Shown: positions 63,278 to 64,000 of the stretch, in pieces
Position numbering within the stretch: position 1 is the stretch's first letter
How the letters are laid out: each line of letters starts with the position of its first letter
From: Paenibacillus phytohabitans
GTDB lineage: Bacteria > Bacillota > Bacilli > Paenibacillales > Paenibacillaceae
Direction: 5' to 3'
Assembly (NCBI RefSeq): GCF_013141775.1
Contig: NZ_WHOB01000021.1
Span: 1-64,000 of the forward strand
Length of the DNA: 64,000 bases
Program-made: the position numbers and the translations under genes
The notes under the pieces: generated by a model
What the model was told of the DNA's origin: nothing
Databases searched by the model: none
What the model saw: the letters and a program-made list of their open reading frames with translations, nothing else

Positions 63278-63476
63278 TTGATTTGTGGGAAAGTTGGGGG
63301 AACAATTAGAGTAGTCAGTAAATTGCGTCTTGAAATTTTAAATTCACTTACCGAATAAACAAACTTGATTTTATACTATTTCCTTACGATGAGCAAATGA
63401 TGTTCAAATTATCTGTTAATGAAGTCAAGAAACATTATCTCAACATAGAAGTTGATTGATAATCTTACCATTTTTA
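63278..63476. other. AT-rich junction debris
   Basis: About 200 bases between the last fragment and the truncated sigK. A further gene end is suggested by the frame ILFPYDEQMMFKLSVNEVKK that stops with TGA near 63460. No recombinase gene or att-like inverted repeats were found. Confidence 0.3.
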
Positions 63477-63555
63477 ATGGCGCGGCATCTGCTTCACATT
63501 TTCAGATTAGCGACTAACTATAGTTTTTATTTTACATCGTATCGTGTCCACAACC

Positions 63556-63592
63556 TCAAAAAATTCGATAACACCGGCGAAGACATGGAGGA
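63556..63592 (+). repeat. Right member of the sigK direct repeat (candidate attR)
   Basis: TCAAAAAATTCGA followed, after one mismatched base, by 23 bases identical to 37895-37917. Identity to the left sigK copy begins exactly here. The distance between the two members is about 25.7 kb, the size of the proposed island. Confidence 0.65.
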
Positions 63593-64000
63593 CCTCATCT
63601 CCATCGGCACCATCGGACTGATCAAGGCCATCGAGAGCTACCGCCCAAACAAAGGCACGAAGCTGGCTACTTTTGCGGCACGTTGTATTGAGAACGAAAT
63701 CCTGATGCATCTCCGCTCGCTGAAAAAAACCCGCAAAGACGTGTCCCTGCACGATCCGATTGGGACAGACAAGGAAGGCAATGAGATCACGCTGATCGAT
63801 ATCCTCGGCTCTGAGGCGGATGATGTAATCAAGGAAGTGGATTTGAAGATTGAGAAGAGCAAGATCTACCGCAATCTCGATATTCTGGATGAACGGGAGA
63901 AGGAAGTCGTGGTAGGACGCTTCGGCCTGGATACTGGCGGCGAGGAGCGGACGCAGCGGGAAATTGCGAAGGACTTAGGGATCTCGCGGAGTTATGTGTC
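63556..64000 (+). pseudogene. Second sigK copy, 5'-truncated, running off the window
   Basis: From [13 protein letters not shown] on, the frame encodes the same residues as the intact sigK codons 67-214, to the window end. Many third positions differ (for example GGACTGATCAAGGCC against GGATTAATCAAAGCA), always synonymous as far as I checked, and this copy uses the GC-richer codons of the backbone. Residues 1-66 including the pro-sequence are missing. The frame is by chance open to an ATG at 63477, without ribosome site. Probably the original host 3' part of sigK, cut off by the island. Confidence 0.85.

Noticed and set aside
37881..63592. A classical skin element
   Set aside because: The left sigK is complete, the break is at codon 66 rather than near 112, and no SpoIVCA-type recombinase is present in the window. 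Only the analogy is kept.

Overview
The window looks like a Paenibacillus-type chromosome (inferred). It shows endospore sigma-K, YesM/YesN-type two-component genes beside Lpl-type sugar ABC transporters, many TTG/GTG starts behind strong AGGAGG sites, and a moderately GC-rich backbone. The backbone fills about 1-38400. From about 38400 to 63480 the DNA is clearly AT-richer, with different codon habits, and reads as an acquired island.

Left part (1-12400): a 16-bp tandem repeat and a GNAT acetyltransferase come first. Then follows one long, tightly overlapping operon behind a LysR-type gene: GNAT, amino-acid ABC transporter (lipoprotein, two permeases, ATPase), two flavin monooxygenases of the luciferase/NtaA type, two M20 amidohydrolases, a sarcosine-oxidase-like flavoenzyme and a DinB-fold protein. 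The composition matches the Bacillus ytlI/ytmI (snaA-tcyJKLMN-cmoOJ-sndA) sulphur-amino-acid salvage operon, with two extra genes and without cmoI and ribR.

Middle part (12400-37600): a dextran/isomalto-oligosaccharide locus (LacI repressor with three GTAAACGTTTAC-type operators, YesMN-like two-component system, ABC importer, cytoplasmic GH66 dextranase, GH13 oligo-1,6-glucosidase). It is followed by PspA/PspC-type envelope-stress genes, an HD hydrolase, an orphan flgB, a membrane protein, a UvrA with a coupled small protein, a pentapeptide-repeat protein, a GH27 alpha-galactosidase, a PP2C-like phosphatase and a SWIM-SNF2 helicase.

Right part (37600-64000): an intact sigK with a sigma-E-like promoter is followed by about 25 kb of island, and then a second sigK copy missing its first 66 codons. 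Over the visible overlap the two copies encode the same protein but differ at many synonymous bases. They share their first identical block exactly at the point where the second copy begins. This resembles an element that entered sigK and rebuilt it, at a different position from the Bacillus skin element.

The island carries a nonribosomal peptide system: a five-module pair of NRPSs, a free-standing heterocyclization-carrier protein without adenylation domain, a type II thioesterase, an MFS exporter, an alpha/beta hydrolase and a Sfp-type phosphopantetheinyl transferase that seems to start at ATA or ATT. At its left end sits an HTH-TPR regulator of the PlcR/NprR (RRNPP) kind. Divergent from it lies a previously hidden 41-codon gene for an exported propeptide ending in NELPLKP, recalling PapR. 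The simplest reading is a peptide-pheromone quorum-sensing switch controlling a secreted, azoline-containing peptide. The right edge of the island is a graveyard of decayed transposases (IS630, IS5) and a decayed VOC-family gene.
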